Positions 52,840 through 62,489 are shown, counted from the stretch's first letter. The stretch is 64,000 bases of DNA from CAZQIC01 sp964593555 (GCA_964593555.1 CAZQIC010000002.1:39876-103875); one strand, 5' to 3'. Translations and numbers: made by a program. The notes: generated from the letters alone by a model not told the origin.

Positions 52840-55800
52840 TTGAGGCGAATAATATTTCTGTATTTTTTATTTGTCCTGTTTTTTACAGGAACTTCTCTTG
52901 CGCAAAGCGGTACTTCGATCCGTAAAAAGAATATTTTTTTTACTTCCGATACGCTTGTTCTTGACTCCCTTACATTGATACCGGGTTCAATATTTGTTCG
53001 AACAAGTAGCGGAGCACTAATCGATTCTGCAGACTATAAAACTTTTGACAACAAAATTATTTTTTTAAATAAAAATGTTTCGTACAAAAACGACAGTATT
53101 GTTATCAGTTATAAAACATTCCCCTATTTGCTTGACAAACCTTTGCAGCACAAAAATGCAAATGAAATATTAAAGGATGCATCAGGAATTAAAAATCCGT
53201 TTGCGTACACCCCACAATCAACAAAAGAAAATCCTTTTAAAACAGATGGCCTAAATAAAAATGGCAGCATTTCGCGTGGAATCAATTTTGGAAATAACCA
53301 GGATGTAGTAGTGAACTCAAATTTAAATCTTCAACTCTCAGGTAAACTAAATGATAAAATTGATATTTTGCTCGCCGCTTCTGACAACAACATTCCAATA
53401 CAACCTGATGGAAACACGCAGCAACTGCAGGATTTTGACAAAGTGTTTATCCAATTATCTGATCACCGCTCAAAACTTATCGCAGGAGACTTTGCACTTT
53501 ACAGACCGGAGAGTTATTTTCTCAACTTTAACAAAAAAGCGCAAGGACTTCATTTCGCAACTTCAATATTAAATCCCGGCAAAGACAGCAGCAGTGTTTT
53601 TACGAATACGGTAAGCGCCGCTGTTTCAAGAGGAAAATTTGCAAGAAATATCATTGCAGGTATTGAAGGTAACCAGGGCCCCTATCGTTTACAGGGAGCC
53701 GAGAACGAACCATTTATCATTGTGCTTTCGGGTACAGAAAAAATTTACATTGATGGCGTATTGCTAACCCGCGGGCAGGAGTATGATTATGTGATTGATT
53801 ACAATACATCTGAAATAACTTTTACTCCAAAACAATTTGTCACAAAAGATAAAAGGATAGTTGCAGAGTTCCAGTACTCTGACAAAAACTATGCACGCTC
53901 GTTATATTATATCGGGACTGAGATTAAAACTAAAAAAATAAAAACCGGCATTCATGTTTATTCTGAACAGGACAGCAAAAACAAACCACTTCAGCAAGAG
54001 TTAAGCATAGAACAGCGAAAATTACTGAGTGATATTGGAGACACGTTGAACAAAGCAGTTTCTCCAAGCATTGATAGTATTGCATTTAACAGCAGTGAAG
54101 TTTTATACCAGAAAAAAGATACGACAGCGGGCACATTCATTTTTAAAAATATTTATACATATTCCACAAATCCTGAAAATGCCTTTTATAGATTATCATT
54201 TAGTTTTGTTGGAAACGGAAATGGAAATTATGTACAGGTAAATTCCAGTGCCAACGGAAGGGTGTTCGCCTGGGTAATACCAGATACCTTAACAGGAAAA
54301 CCCAGAGGCTCTTATGAGCCGGTTGTATTATTGATAACTCCCAAACAAAAACAGGTGGTTGTCGTAAACAGTTTAATGCAGTTAAATCCTACTACTAAAC
54401 TTTATGTGGAAGGAGCTTTGAGCAATAATGATATCAATACTTTTTCATCCAGGAATTCTTCAGATGATATTGGCTACGCATTCAAATTCTCTTTGAGCAA
54501 TCTATCCCATCTCAAAAAAAATAACCCACCGGAAGCAAAAAATAACTGGAAAATAAACTCTTCATTGAATTATGAATACTTGCAAAAATATTTTTCACCA
54601 GTAGAGCGTTTCAGAAGTGTAGAGTTTGAACGTGACTGGAACAGGCCAGTGACAAGCCTTGGCGGTGACCAACATGTGATAGGTGCACGCATTGGATTGG
54701 AAAATAAAAAAGACCAGGCATTGGGATATGAATTTAATTCTTTTGTTGAACCAAACTTTTACAATGCATATAAAAATAGCATTAAGAGTGTATATGACAA
54801 TAAACATTTTTCAGTGGTTGCAAACGGAAATTTGTTAAATGCGGAAACAATATTGAACAATACGCGGTTTATGAGGCACAATGCCAAACTTGTAAAAAAA
54901 TTCAGGAAAATAAATATAGGTCTTAGGGAAATGCAGGAACAAAACAGATTCAGTGATATTATAGGAGACACATTGTTGCTGAACAGTTTTGATTTTTTCG
55001 AATGGGAAGCTTTTATTCAAAATGGGGATACGATGAAAAACAAATATGAACTGGCATACAAACAGCGCACAGACTATAGAGCAAAAAACAACAAGTTCAA
55101 TGAATCAACATTTGCGGAAAGCATTGGTTTATCAGTTGGTTTATTAAAAAATATCAAACACCAATTAAACACCACTATTACTTATAGAAAACTTTCCATC
55201 TCAGATTCCGCACTGGCATTGCAGAAACCAGACGAAACAATGGCCGGCCGGATTGAATATAATACACACCTTTGGAAAAATGCAGTATTGTCAAACACAT
55301 TTTATGAAATTGGATCGGGGCTGGAATTAAAAAAAGAATTTTCATTCATAGAAGTCGCGCCGGGACAGGGTTCATACACATGGAAAGATTACAACAGCAA
55401 TGGAGTAAAAGAATTAAATGAGTTTGAGATCGCGGCCTTTACCGACCAGGCCAATTTTATAAAAGTGTTTACCCCAACCAACAATTATATAAAAACTTAT
55501 ACCAACCAGTTCACACAAATGCTTAACATTCGACCCGCCGCTGTTTGGTCGGGTAAAAAAGGAATAAGAAAAAGCTTGTCATTGTTCGCTAACCAAACAG
55601 CTTACCAAACCGGGAAAAAAGTTACCACCAGAGATCCGGCCATTGCATTTAATCCGTTTTTGCAAAGCATTGATGACAGCACATTGGTTTCTTTAAATTC
55701 ATCCATCCGAAACACATTGTACATAAATCAAACCGGTACCGTATTTGGTATGGATGTGAGCTGGCAGGATTCGCGTAATAAATCTATCCTGGTAAATGGT

Positions 55801-56340
55801 CTTGACTCCAGAACAAATATTTTAAAAGAGATACGTACCAGGTGGAACATCAGTAAAGTATGGAGTACCATTATTGCATACAGGGAAGGAAGAAAATCGA
55901 GCAGGTCAGAATTTTTCAGTACAAGAGACTATTTTATAAACTATTATGAAACCGAGCCACAATTAAGTTACCAGCCCAATAATTCATTTAGAAGTACAGT
56001 ATCGTTCAGGTATTCTGATAAAAAAAATCGCAGCGACCTTGGCGGCCAAAAAGCACAATTGCAGGATTATGGCGTGGATATACGTTACAATATACTTAAC
56101 AAAGGAAGTTTAAATGTGAAAAGTAATTTTATCAAAATAATTTACAACAGTGTTACAAATTCATCCATAGCATATGAAATGCTGGAGAGCCTTAAGCCCG
56201 GACAAAATTTTACATGGGGTGTTGCTTACCAAAGAACATTGTCAAACAACATGCAGGTGAGTATAAATTATGATGGAAGAAAAACTCCCGGCAATAAATC
56301 AATACACACAGGTGGCGCGCAGGTAAGGGCGTTCTTTTAA
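52840..56340 (+). CDS. Giant predicted outer-membrane beta-barrel protein
   Basis: 1166 residues starting at a TTG; a stop codon lies 12 bases upstream in frame and no ATG is near, while the TTG is followed at once by a signal peptide ('RRIIFLYFLFVLFFTGTSLA'). The N-terminal ~100 residues look like a small beta domain. Then comes 'GSISRGINFGNNQDVVVNSN' and 'DNNIPIQPDGNTQQLQDFDK', a motif I associate with large Bacteroidota barrel proteins related in part to SprA-like sequences. Alternating strands continue to the C-terminus, which ends 'QVRAFF', the aromatic end expected of Bam-assembled barrels. No function is known. Confidence 0.75.
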   Translation: MRRIIFLYFLFVLFFTGTSLAQSGTSIRKKNIFFTSDTLVLDSLTLIPGSIFVRTSSGALIDSADYKTFDNKIIFLNKNVSYKNDSIVISYKTFPYLLDKPLQHKNANEILKDASGIKNPFAYTPQSTKENPFKTDGLNKNGSISRGINFGNNQDVVVNSNLNLQLSGKLNDKIDILLAASDNNIPIQPDGNTQQLQDFDKVFIQLSDHRSKLIAGDFALYRPESYFLNFNKKAQGLHFATSILNPGKDSSSVFTNTVSAAVSRGKFARNIIAGIEGNQGPYRLQGAENEPFIIVLSGTEKIYIDGVLLTRGQEYDYVIDYNTSEITFTPKQFVTKDKRIVAEFQYSDKNYARSLYYIGTEIKTKKIKTGIHVYSEQDSKNKPLQQELSIEQRKLLSDIGDTLNKAVSPSIDSIAFNSSEVLYQKKDTTAGTFIFKNIYTYSTNPENAFYRLSFSFVGNGNGNYVQVNSSANGRVFAWVIPDTLTGKPRGSYEPVVLLITPKQKQVVVVNSLMQLNPTTKLYVEGALSNNDINTFSSRNSSDDIGYAFKFSLSNLSHLKKNNPPEAKNNWKINSSLNYEYLQKYFSPVERFRSVEFERDWNRPVTSLGGDQHVIGARIGLENKKDQALGYEFNSFVEPNFYNAYKNSIKSVYDNKHFSVVANGNLLNAETILNNTRFMRHNAKLVKKFRKINIGLREMQEQNRFSDIIGDTLLLNSFDFFEWEAFIQNGDTMKNKYELAYKQRTDYRAKNNKFNESTFAESIGLSVGLLKNIKHQLNTTITYRKLSISDSALALQKPDETMAGRIEYNTHLWKNAVLSNTFYEIGSGLELKKEFSFIEVAPGQGSYTWKDYNSNGVKELNEFEIAAFTDQANFIKVFTPTNNYIKTYTNQFTQMLNIRPAAVWSGKKGIRKSLSLFANQTAYQTGKKVTTRDPAIAFNPFLQSIDDSTLVSLNSSIRNTLYINQTGTVFGMDVSWQDSRNKSILVNGLDSRTNILKEIRTRWNISKVWSTIIAYREGRKSSRSEFFSTRDYFINYYETEPQLSYQPNNSFRSTVSFRYSDKKNRSDLGGQKAQLQDYGVDIRYNILNKGSLNVKSNFIKIIYNSVTNSSIAYEMLESLKPGQNFTWGVAYQRTLSNNMQVSINYDGRKTPGNKSIHTGGAQVRAFF

Positions 56341-56362
56341 AACATACTGAGGCTTCGTTATT

Positions 56363-59300
56363 CTAAACTTTCTGCAACGCAATTTTTGTTTTATCTAATT
56401 TCAAAAGCTGCAGGTAGAATTTTTTAAACTCATCGAATTCAGTTTCGTCAATTATTCTTTTTGTGAACGACTGCTCTTTCTGAACCATTATTCCTGTATC
56501 TGTCTTTTTAAATTTAACAGAATACGATCCGTACTTATTATTCACTTTAATATCAGCAGGCAATTGAACTAGCTTATAACCTTTCGGGAAATTGATCTTT
56601 ACATTTTGTATCGTTGGCTCCACCCTTACCACATCATTAAGATCGAGGCGGTTAATACGGACCTCGCTGGAGATAGCAGGATTAGTAGTGATCGCAGTCA
56701 TATACGGAATACGGGTGACTATCATATTCGCCACATTCTCCGTAAAATCCTCCGCCTTTAATTTATAGCTGGCTATCAATGGCTGCGTGATCTCCTTAAT
56801 ATTTTCGAACTTATATTCGGATAATTGCAGGGAAGAAAAAATCCCTTTCCCTAACATATTTATTATGTAATTTTTCTGTTCACTTTCTGTAATAGCAGAG
56901 AACATTTCCCGCAACCGCCCTCCTTCAATTCCTTTATACACCGCACTTACCAATACATCAGCTGTGTTATCTACATTCACGCTTACGTTTATATTATAGT
57001 CTACCTCATTTTTTTTCTTATCCAAATCATCTTCCGGAAGTTGAAATATATTTTTCTCCTCCGGCTTTATTAATAACGACCAGGCACCTATATCATTTTC
57101 GGTTAACACATAATATGGATAAAAATCGGTTGTCATATCTAAGTAGCCTGCCTTACTTTTTGTTTTGTAATACACCACCACGTGATCAAAATACATAGAT
57201 GGTAAAATGTTTAAATGGTTATATGAATTTGTTTTCACCAATGCGTAATCAGCTTCAATTCCCACCTCACGCAGCATCACAATCATGAGCGTAGCAACAT
57301 CCTTGCAATCACCTATGCCGGATGATAAAGTAAGTCCCGGAGTTTTGGGAACATAACCCGATTGCAGAAAATGCACATATGAATATTTAATTTTGCGTGT
57401 TAAATAATTATATATCGCTTCCACTTTCCCGTCATCATTCATTAAAGGATTGATTATGCTGTCCAGGGCTTCCTTCACTTCGTAAGTCATTTCTAATTTA
57501 CGGTATGTAGTTTTATCATACCAATCAACCACCTTACTCCAGTCGCGCATGGTGCTTATCATGATATTGCTATACCTGTCATAGTTATCCAACACAGCTT
57601 CTTCCTTTTCTACCTTAGGAATATTATTGTATTCCCACTTGTAATAATCATAGCCATCTTTGGTAGATTTTACCAGATCATCTGCAAGCTTATGATGCAT
57701 ATATCCGAGGTACATGCCCGCGGGAACTGCGACTTCAAACTTTTTATAATAGATGGGAGCATTAAAAGAAACATAATGTATCAACGCAAGTTCATTGTCA
57801 AATTCTGTTTGCTGGTGCCATTTATAAACTCCATCGATCAAAATTACATCCCCCGGTTCAAGATTTTTAAACACCACGTAACCGCCTCTTTTATCAGGTG
57901 TTATTTCGGCACCGGTTTGTTTGATGACCTTAACCGTATTTAAATTTCCAAGGAAACTAAAATCGTATTCGGTCCAGCTTTTTGCTCCTGCTTCAGTAAA
58001 TATTTGTACTGCCATCTGCTGATACACCTCAACATCCGAAGCAGTATCGTAAACCATGTCACGCGTATAAAGGAGTATCAATGATTCTTCGCTATCATAT
58101 TTGCCATTCCAACCGCCATCCGCCAAAATATCCTCGAAGGATTTGGTAGAAAAAATTTTCTTCAACGATTTTTTGCCTTCTATTTTTTCTATTTTGCTAT
58201 CAATCCCATATGAGGAATTGTTCATCCTCTTTATTTTATAATAACATTGCAAGGCACGATGCTGATCATCGCCTTTCTTTTTATCGATATCATAATAAAT
58301 GTCACCCATTAGTTCCAACGCACGGTCATCGTAAGGCGATATCTTTAAAACTATGCTTAACTCATTCAACGCTTCATCATATTTTTCTTCGGAATACAGA
58401 TAGTTGGCTTTGTCCTTGCGGTATACGGTTGAATAAGGTATATACTTTATAAGTTCATCGTAAAGTGAAATTGCCTTTTTGAAATTCCCTTTCGCCTTGT
58501 AATAATTTATCGCAGTTGTATAATCATAACTTATAAAACGTGTTTTGATTTTTTTTATGGTCTCTTTTGTTTCTTTATTCACTTCCTTATCGGTCTCTAC
58601 CTTATCCGGTTTGTTTTCAAAATCCTTAAGTTCATGATCAAGCCATACTTCATAAGTAGGATATGTTTTTATAAGATCCTTTATATATGCCTCCTTTTCT
58701 TTTTGCAATCCCTTTTTGTCGTAATAGCTAAAATATTTTTTTATCAGGGAATAATGAGAGGGGGTTATTTCTTTCAACTTGTCAATGGCTGCAAGGAATT
58801 TTTTCTCCTCGTTGTCCATATCTATTTCTTTTAATTTTTCAAAAAGCAGACCAAAAATTGGTGTTTTATCCTGATCAATATCACTCAGGGTGGCATATAC
58901 ATTTTCTATCTTTCCATTCTCTGCATAAATAAGTGCCAGTAAATATTTAAAGAGTACAACAGAATTATTTTCCTTTATTTTTTTTACAAAAAAGGGTTCT
59001 GCTTTTTTCGAGAGGCCTGCATTCATATACGCCCTGCATAAAGCGTAATAATTAAAAATATCATCTTTATTTTTCGCCAGCTGTTCTTCAAAATAACTAA
59101 CAACCTGTTGCGAAGTTGTAACAGGAGTATACGTTCGCGATGTATAATCAACTTTGTTTGTTTGTTGAATTGCACCTGCCCTTTCACCTGAAGGAGTTGT
59201 AATTCGTAAAGTAAATACGTTATCATCGCTGTATAAAGAATAATTCCCAAACAGGCTATAATAATCATAAGAATAACTATCCCCGGATCCATTAAAATCA

Positions 59301-60169
59301 AGAAGGCCATAACTTTTAGGTCCTTTTTGCGCAGTGGCATTTTTTATAAGGATCCTGTGAATGCCCGGCTCAAGCGTTAAGCGTACAATTTCGTTATCCC
59401 ACTGAAATTTTATTTTGTCATTATTTTCAAAAACAAGGTGATCGTCAAGCCAGATTTTCAGGGGAGAAGTCCGGCTTATCCTAAACTCTACTTCCATTTT
59501 TGCCGGCACATTTATGAAACCGTTGGCATAACAAACGCTGCCAGAAGAACTTTCGGGCAGGTATTGTTCAAAATCTAATTTTCCTCTCTCACTTCTGTAA
59601 AGCGGCTTAACCCATTTGAGATCCAGCTTAAGATTGTTTTTGTATGTTTTAGCTGAGTCATATTTTTCCTTCTCAACAGGATATTCAACTGTATAACCGC
59701 TGCCAGATATATTTTTGAATGGCCCGATAAATGACCATTCTATATCATTAAATAAACTACCGTATAATCTTGCAGATTGCGCAAATTCCCTTTTTTCTTT
59801 TTGATCAGCCGCTAATTCAAGCTTTGCATAAATATTCGCTCCTTCTGAGTATTTTTTTTCGTTTAAAATTTTTTCTGATGAACCATCATAACTTTCCCGT
59901 AAAAGCAAGTAATAATTTTCTTCCGGCGAATTATTAATTAATGAATTAACGTATTTATTATAGGACAATTTATCCTGCTGCATTTCAGAAAGTACGATCA
60001 ACCCTTTTAGTGCGCTTAAATCAGTACTGTCTTTTTCAAGCTGCTTCAAAAAAGATTTTCTTGCTTCTTTATGATCATTTGCTTTGATAGATTCCCACCC
60101 ATTCAACGCCAAGCAGAAAGAAGGCACGAGCCAAAAAACAATAAATAAATATTTTACTCCGCTTCGCAT
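56363..60169 (-). CDS. DUF3857 / transglutaminase-like protein with TPR-like repeats
   Basis: 1268 residues; signal peptide to about 22. Helical TPR-like repeats cover about 25-110 and 365-690 ('YDEALNELSIVLKISPYDDR'), with a beta domain between them ('SPLKIWLDDHLVFEN'). Next is a DUF3857 beta-sandwich (about 700-870). The transglutaminase core has an intact triad: Cys955 in 'GIGDCKDVATLM', His996 in 'YFDHVVVYY' and Asp1011 in 'DMTTD'. A C-terminal beta region follows (about 1060-1268). Bacteroidota proteins of this type are periplasmic or surface-located, with suspected peptidase or cross-linking activity. It converges on the barrel gene with a 22-base gap. Confidence 0.9.
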   Translation of the reverse strand: MRSGVKYLFIVFWLVPSFCLALNGWESIKANDHKEARKSFLKQLEKDSTDLSALKGLIVLSEMQQDKLSYNKYVNSLINNSPEENYYLLLRESYDGSSEKILNEKKYSEGANIYAKLELAADQKEKREFAQSARLYGSLFNDIEWSFIGPFKNISGSGYTVEYPVEKEKYDSAKTYKNNLKLDLKWVKPLYRSERGKLDFEQYLPESSSGSVCYANGFINVPAKMEVEFRISRTSPLKIWLDDHLVFENNDKIKFQWDNEIVRLTLEPGIHRILIKNATAQKGPKSYGLLDFNGSGDSYSYDYYSLFGNYSLYSDDNVFTLRITTPSGERAGAIQQTNKVDYTSRTYTPVTTSQQVVSYFEEQLAKNKDDIFNYYALCRAYMNAGLSKKAEPFFVKKIKENNSVVLFKYLLALIYAENGKIENVYATLSDIDQDKTPIFGLLFEKLKEIDMDNEEKKFLAAIDKLKEITPSHYSLIKKYFSYYDKKGLQKEKEAYIKDLIKTYPTYEVWLDHELKDFENKPDKVETDKEVNKETKETIKKIKTRFISYDYTTAINYYKAKGNFKKAISLYDELIKYIPYSTVYRKDKANYLYSEEKYDEALNELSIVLKISPYDDRALELMGDIYYDIDKKKGDDQHRALQCYYKIKRMNNSSYGIDSKIEKIEGKKSLKKIFSTKSFEDILADGGWNGKYDSEESLILLYTRDMVYDTASDVEVYQQMAVQIFTEAGAKSWTEYDFSFLGNLNTVKVIKQTGAEITPDKRGGYVVFKNLEPGDVILIDGVYKWHQQTEFDNELALIHYVSFNAPIYYKKFEVAVPAGMYLGYMHHKLADDLVKSTKDGYDYYKWEYNNIPKVEKEEAVLDNYDRYSNIMISTMRDWSKVVDWYDKTTYRKLEMTYEVKEALDSIINPLMNDDGKVEAIYNYLTRKIKYSYVHFLQSGYVPKTPGLTLSSGIGDCKDVATLMIVMLREVGIEADYALVKTNSYNHLNILPSMYFDHVVVYYKTKSKAGYLDMTTDFYPYYVLTENDIGAWSLLIKPEEKNIFQLPEDDLDKKKNEVDYNINVSVNVDNTADVLVSAVYKGIEGGRLREMFSAITESEQKNYIINMLGKGIFSSLQLSEYKFENIKEITQPLIASYKLKAEDFTENVANMIVTRIPYMTAITTNPAISSEVRINRLDLNDVVRVEPTIQNVKINFPKGYKLVQLPADIKVNNKYGSYSVKFKKTDTGIMVQKEQSFTKRIIDETEFDEFKKFYLQLLKLDKTKIALQKV

Positions 60170-60207
60170 ACTATACTATTATAACATGTTAAAGTACTAA
60201 ATTATTG

Positions 60208-60259
60208 CAGCATTAATAATGCTGTTTACATTTATTAACAGATCAATAAAGCTGTTAAT
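60208..60259. repeat. Two adjacent hairpins in a divergent promoter region
   Basis: CAGCATT/AATGCTG (60208-60224, 3-base loop) and ATTAACAG/CTGTTAAT (60234-60259, 10-base loop) stand between the divergent genes at 60169 and 60320. Operator or leader hairpins are possible. Confidence 0.35.
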
Positions 60260-60319
60260 AATTTGACAAAACCTTCGATTATTATACTCGTATAAACTAT
60301 TGAAAAAATAAATGATAAC

Positions 60320-60562
60320 ATGAACTACATCGATTTTTTGCATTACAAAGAACAGCCTTGCCGCTTTAAATTGAAATCGGGAAAAGAAGTTTTTGGTGTT
60401 ATTTGGGAGGAAAAACACGATGATGAAGTGGAGTATTTATTTGCCAGTTCCAGCACACATAATAGTTACAAAACCGCTGCAAACGCCCGTAAACAGGAGT
60501 TTGCAGACAGTATAATATACAGGCTTTCTTTAGAGGATGTTATATATGCAGAGCCACTCTAA
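60320..60562 (+). CDS. Small hypothetical protein
   Basis: 80 residues, no signal peptide. The first part 'YKEQPCRFKLKSGKEVFGVI' followed by 'DEVEYLFASS' reads like a small SH3- or Sm-like beta-barrel, and 'IYRLSLEDVIYAEPL' closes it. I recognise no named family. The regular alternation and good coding composition support a real gene. It is divergent from the transglutaminase-like gene. Confidence 0.65.
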   Translation: MNYIDFLHYKEQPCRFKLKSGKEVFGVIWEEKHDDEVEYLFASSSTHNSYKTAANARKQEFADSIIYRLSLEDVIYAEPL

Positions 60563-60713
60563 ACAGAATAAACCCTTCCTTGTTTTTATTTAACTCAGCC
60601 GAAGGTTATTAACAATCCTGTGCTGATGAATTTTTATGAAGGACAGTTTATTTTATTTGGAATTTTCAAATTAATACATCATATTGTACTATACTAAACT
60701 GTAGGATATCGCG

Positions 60714-61184
60714 GTGGTTAGACTTTTACTCATATTTTTTATTTCTGCCTTTTTGATGTTTGACGCAGCACCTTTAATGGCGCAGCACAAACACAAGAAA
60801 AACGGTGTTAGAAAAACACCAAGAGGTGGAAGAGATCCGTTTTCAAGCAGCCGGAAACCAAACAAAATTCACTTAGACGCAGGTCTATCTTTTAGTCCAA
60901 AAAAATACAAAGCAAAAAGCAGAAGAAAGAGTTACTCACTTGGCAAATCTCAAAGCTTTAACAGAAGCCAGTCAAATATTCGCAGACACTCAAACGGCGG
61001 ATCAAGTGGTACTAATGTATCCGGTGATTACTTCTCTAAAAAGTCCAAGAAGAAAACAATTGGGTTTGGAAAACGTGGAGAATCCTTCTACAAGAAAAAA
61101 CGCAAACTGTCTCGCTTCAAACCACATGGAGGCAGAGAGACCCGAAGAATGGATCGCGTAAATAAATCCTTCAAGAAGAAATAA
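60714..61184 (+). CDS. Exported highly basic Lys/Arg/Ser-rich protein
   Basis: 156 residues from a GTG start. A clear signal peptide runs to about residue 24 ('APLMAQHKHKK'). The mature part is extremely basic, with many Lys/Arg and Ser and few hydrophobic residues ('KSKKKTIGFGKRGESFYKKK', 'RRMDRVNKSFKKK'), so it is probably disordered. Such a cationic exported protein could bind DNA, lipopolysaccharide or acidic surface polymers. Homologous small basic exported proteins occur in Bacteroidota, but I know no function. It stands alone and ends before the convergent GIY-YIG pseudogene. Confidence 0.7.
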   Translation: MVRLLLIFFISAFLMFDAAPLMAQHKHKKNGVRKTPRGGRDPFSSSRKPNKIHLDAGLSFSPKKYKAKSRRKSYSLGKSQSFNRSQSNIRRHSNGGSSGTNVSGDYFSKKSKKKTIGFGKRGESFYKKKRKLSRFKPHGGRETRRMDRVNKSFKKK

Positions 61185-61218
61185 AACTGTTATCCTCTAG
61201 TGGATCACTACCTACTAT

Positions 61219-61438
61219 TTACACCAATCTTTTCAATGCAAATGCTTTTCCCGAACCCGACTTAAGATATTTCTCAAAATTGTAAGCTTTGTATTTATCC
61301 GTAAACACTATATGAGTTGCCAATTCTAAAGGCAGCCTGGTAGATGTATAAAGAATTTCGCCTTTATTATGTCTTTTCAACCTGTCACTCAAATCACTTG
61401 TACAACCAATAATAAGTACCATCACAACATTTAAGCAT
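61219..61438 (-). pseudogene. GIY-YIG nuclease-like gene with frameshift
   Basis: The frame ending at 61219 encodes 'GCTSDLSDRLKRHNKGEILY', 'LPLELATHIVFTDK' and 'EKYLKSGSGKAFALKRL', the body of a small GIY-YIG (UvrC-like N-terminal) protein. The expected first strand, 'MLKCCDGTYY', lies just upstream in another frame starting at 61438. Joining them requires two extra bases (or one fewer) near 61408-61412, between 'TYY' and 'GCT', where the second half of the YIG motif would be. So the gene is broken by a short indel, or the sequence has an error there. Intact members are about 80 residues; genome-wide they are common in Bacteroidota. Confidence 0.75.
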
Positions 61439-61521
61439 ATTAAATTTTATTGTGAAATTAGTGGACTTCGTCCACCGTAGCCTTTCGAAGTTAGAAAAAT
61501 AAATATTACTTAAAATGAAAG

Positions 61522-61569
61522 CCCTCCTTCGCATCGCGAACTCTTTTGGGTTCGTGATGCGAAGGAGGG
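61522..61569. repeat. 20-bp inverted repeat hairpin
   Basis: CCCTCCTTCGCATCGCGAAC (61522-61541) pairs with 61550-61569 with a single G/T wobble around an 8-base loop. A smaller hairpin GTGGAC-TTC-GTCCAC lies at 61461-61475, and its GTGGACTTC word recurs at 61575-61583. GC-rich arms in an AT-rich gap (61439-61733) suggest a mobile or REP-type element. The rest of the gap shows nothing. Confidence 0.6.
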
Positions 61570-61733
61570 AGAAGGTGGACTTCACAGACAAAATCTCGAA
61601 CCAGTTATTAAAGGACATTGAAATATTATCCGAGTTAAAGAGATATATTTCAAGTCATTAGAAGTATAAAATACATTTTTCGACTTCCTTTGTTGCTTTT
61701 GGCCAGTATTGTCGTTAAAGTTTGACTTTCAAA

Positions 61734-62139
61734 TTATTTAGCTTTCATTTTATTTCCCTTTGCATCATGCGTCACTTCTGCAAGTCCAAGCTTCTCCATT
61801 AAAGGTGGAATATACATTCCAACTCGGCCACGAAGTCCTTTTTTTAGTCCGTACCAACCTTTAACAGGATTTTTTTCTGAACGAGCCCAAGCTTCAACCG
61901 TTCCTTCTTTTGCAGGTTTTTGCTCGTCTGCACTGCCCAGCTCCATCCAGTCACCATGTTTCTTAAGCATTATGTAAGTCGTCAAGAATGTTAATGTTGT
62001 ACAGTAAAACAGTTTTACCAACTGTACAAACTAAAACGTCTTTTCCGTCTTTTTCGTCAACGTGCATGGTGTATTCACTTGTCAACGGTGGTGCTTTTAA
62101 AGCCATAGGCTTTTCTTTTGTTCCGATTTTATTTTTCAT
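61734..62139 (-). pseudogene. Small conserved protein of unknown function, split by a frameshift
   Basis: ATG at 62139 opens a 58-codon frame (ending 'LLYNINILDDLHNA') that stops at 61963. The second part continues in another frame with 'LKKHGDWMELGSADEQKP', 'GTVEAWARSEKNPVKGWYG', 'LKKGLRGRVGMYIPPLMEKL' and 'GLAEVTHDAKGNKMKAK'. Together they match a widespread small family I remember, with conserved HGDWMELGSADEQKP and GTVEAW motifs, as one protein of about 135 residues. The join near 61963-61973 needs a net change of +2 or -1 bases. It is the last gene of the ECF sigma operon. The C-terminal half could still be translated from an internal start. Confidence 0.72.
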
Positions 62140-62156
62140 TTCAAATTGTTTTTAAG

Positions 62157-62465
62157 TTAAAAAATATTGTTTGATGCTCCAACTAAAGTTAGAAGTTCTT
62201 GTTTAGGTGGTGATTCAAGTCCGCTTGCTTTTAATTGTTCCTGAAAAGTTTTGAATGAAAGTAATTCATTTAAGAGTTTTTGGTCTTCGTCTGATTTGAA
62301 AAATGCAGTATGAGTGAATGTTTTATTGTCAAGGGATAAACAAGCATTGTAATTGATGCCCTGATAATTTGCATTTTGCAAATCATTCATTACATTTTTT
62401 ATATTGCTTTGATTTTGCTCTGAGAACTCTGCTTTTGTCGTATATGTTACTTTAACTATTTTCAT
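62157..62465 (-). CDS. Small hypothetical protein in the ECF sigma operon
   Basis: 102 residues, cytoplasmic. The pattern beta ('KIVKVTYTTKAEF') - helix ('NQSNIKNVMNDLQNANYQ') - beta strands ('NYNACLSLDNKTFTHTAFF') - helix ('FKTFQEQLKASGLESPPKQ') resembles a small ferredoxin-like (dimeric alpha/beta barrel) fold such as that of antibiotic-biosynthesis-monooxygenase relatives. Sequence motifs are too weak for a firm call. It lies between the SRPBCC gene (24-base gap) and the split gene (17-base gap). Confidence 0.7.
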   Translation of the reverse strand: MKIVKVTYTTKAEFSEQNQSNIKNVMNDLQNANYQGINYNACLSLDNKTFTHTAFFKSDEDQKLLNELLSFKTFQEQLKASGLESPPKQELLTLVGASNNIF

Positions 62466-62489
62466 TTCGTTTAATTTTAAATTATAAAA

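Noticed and set aside
61394..61618. A 74-codon minus-strand frame taken as a full gene
   Set aside because: Only its last ~10 codons (MLKCCDGTYY) are meaningful, as the N-terminus of the frameshifted GIY-YIG gene; the rest translates a hairpin and spacer.
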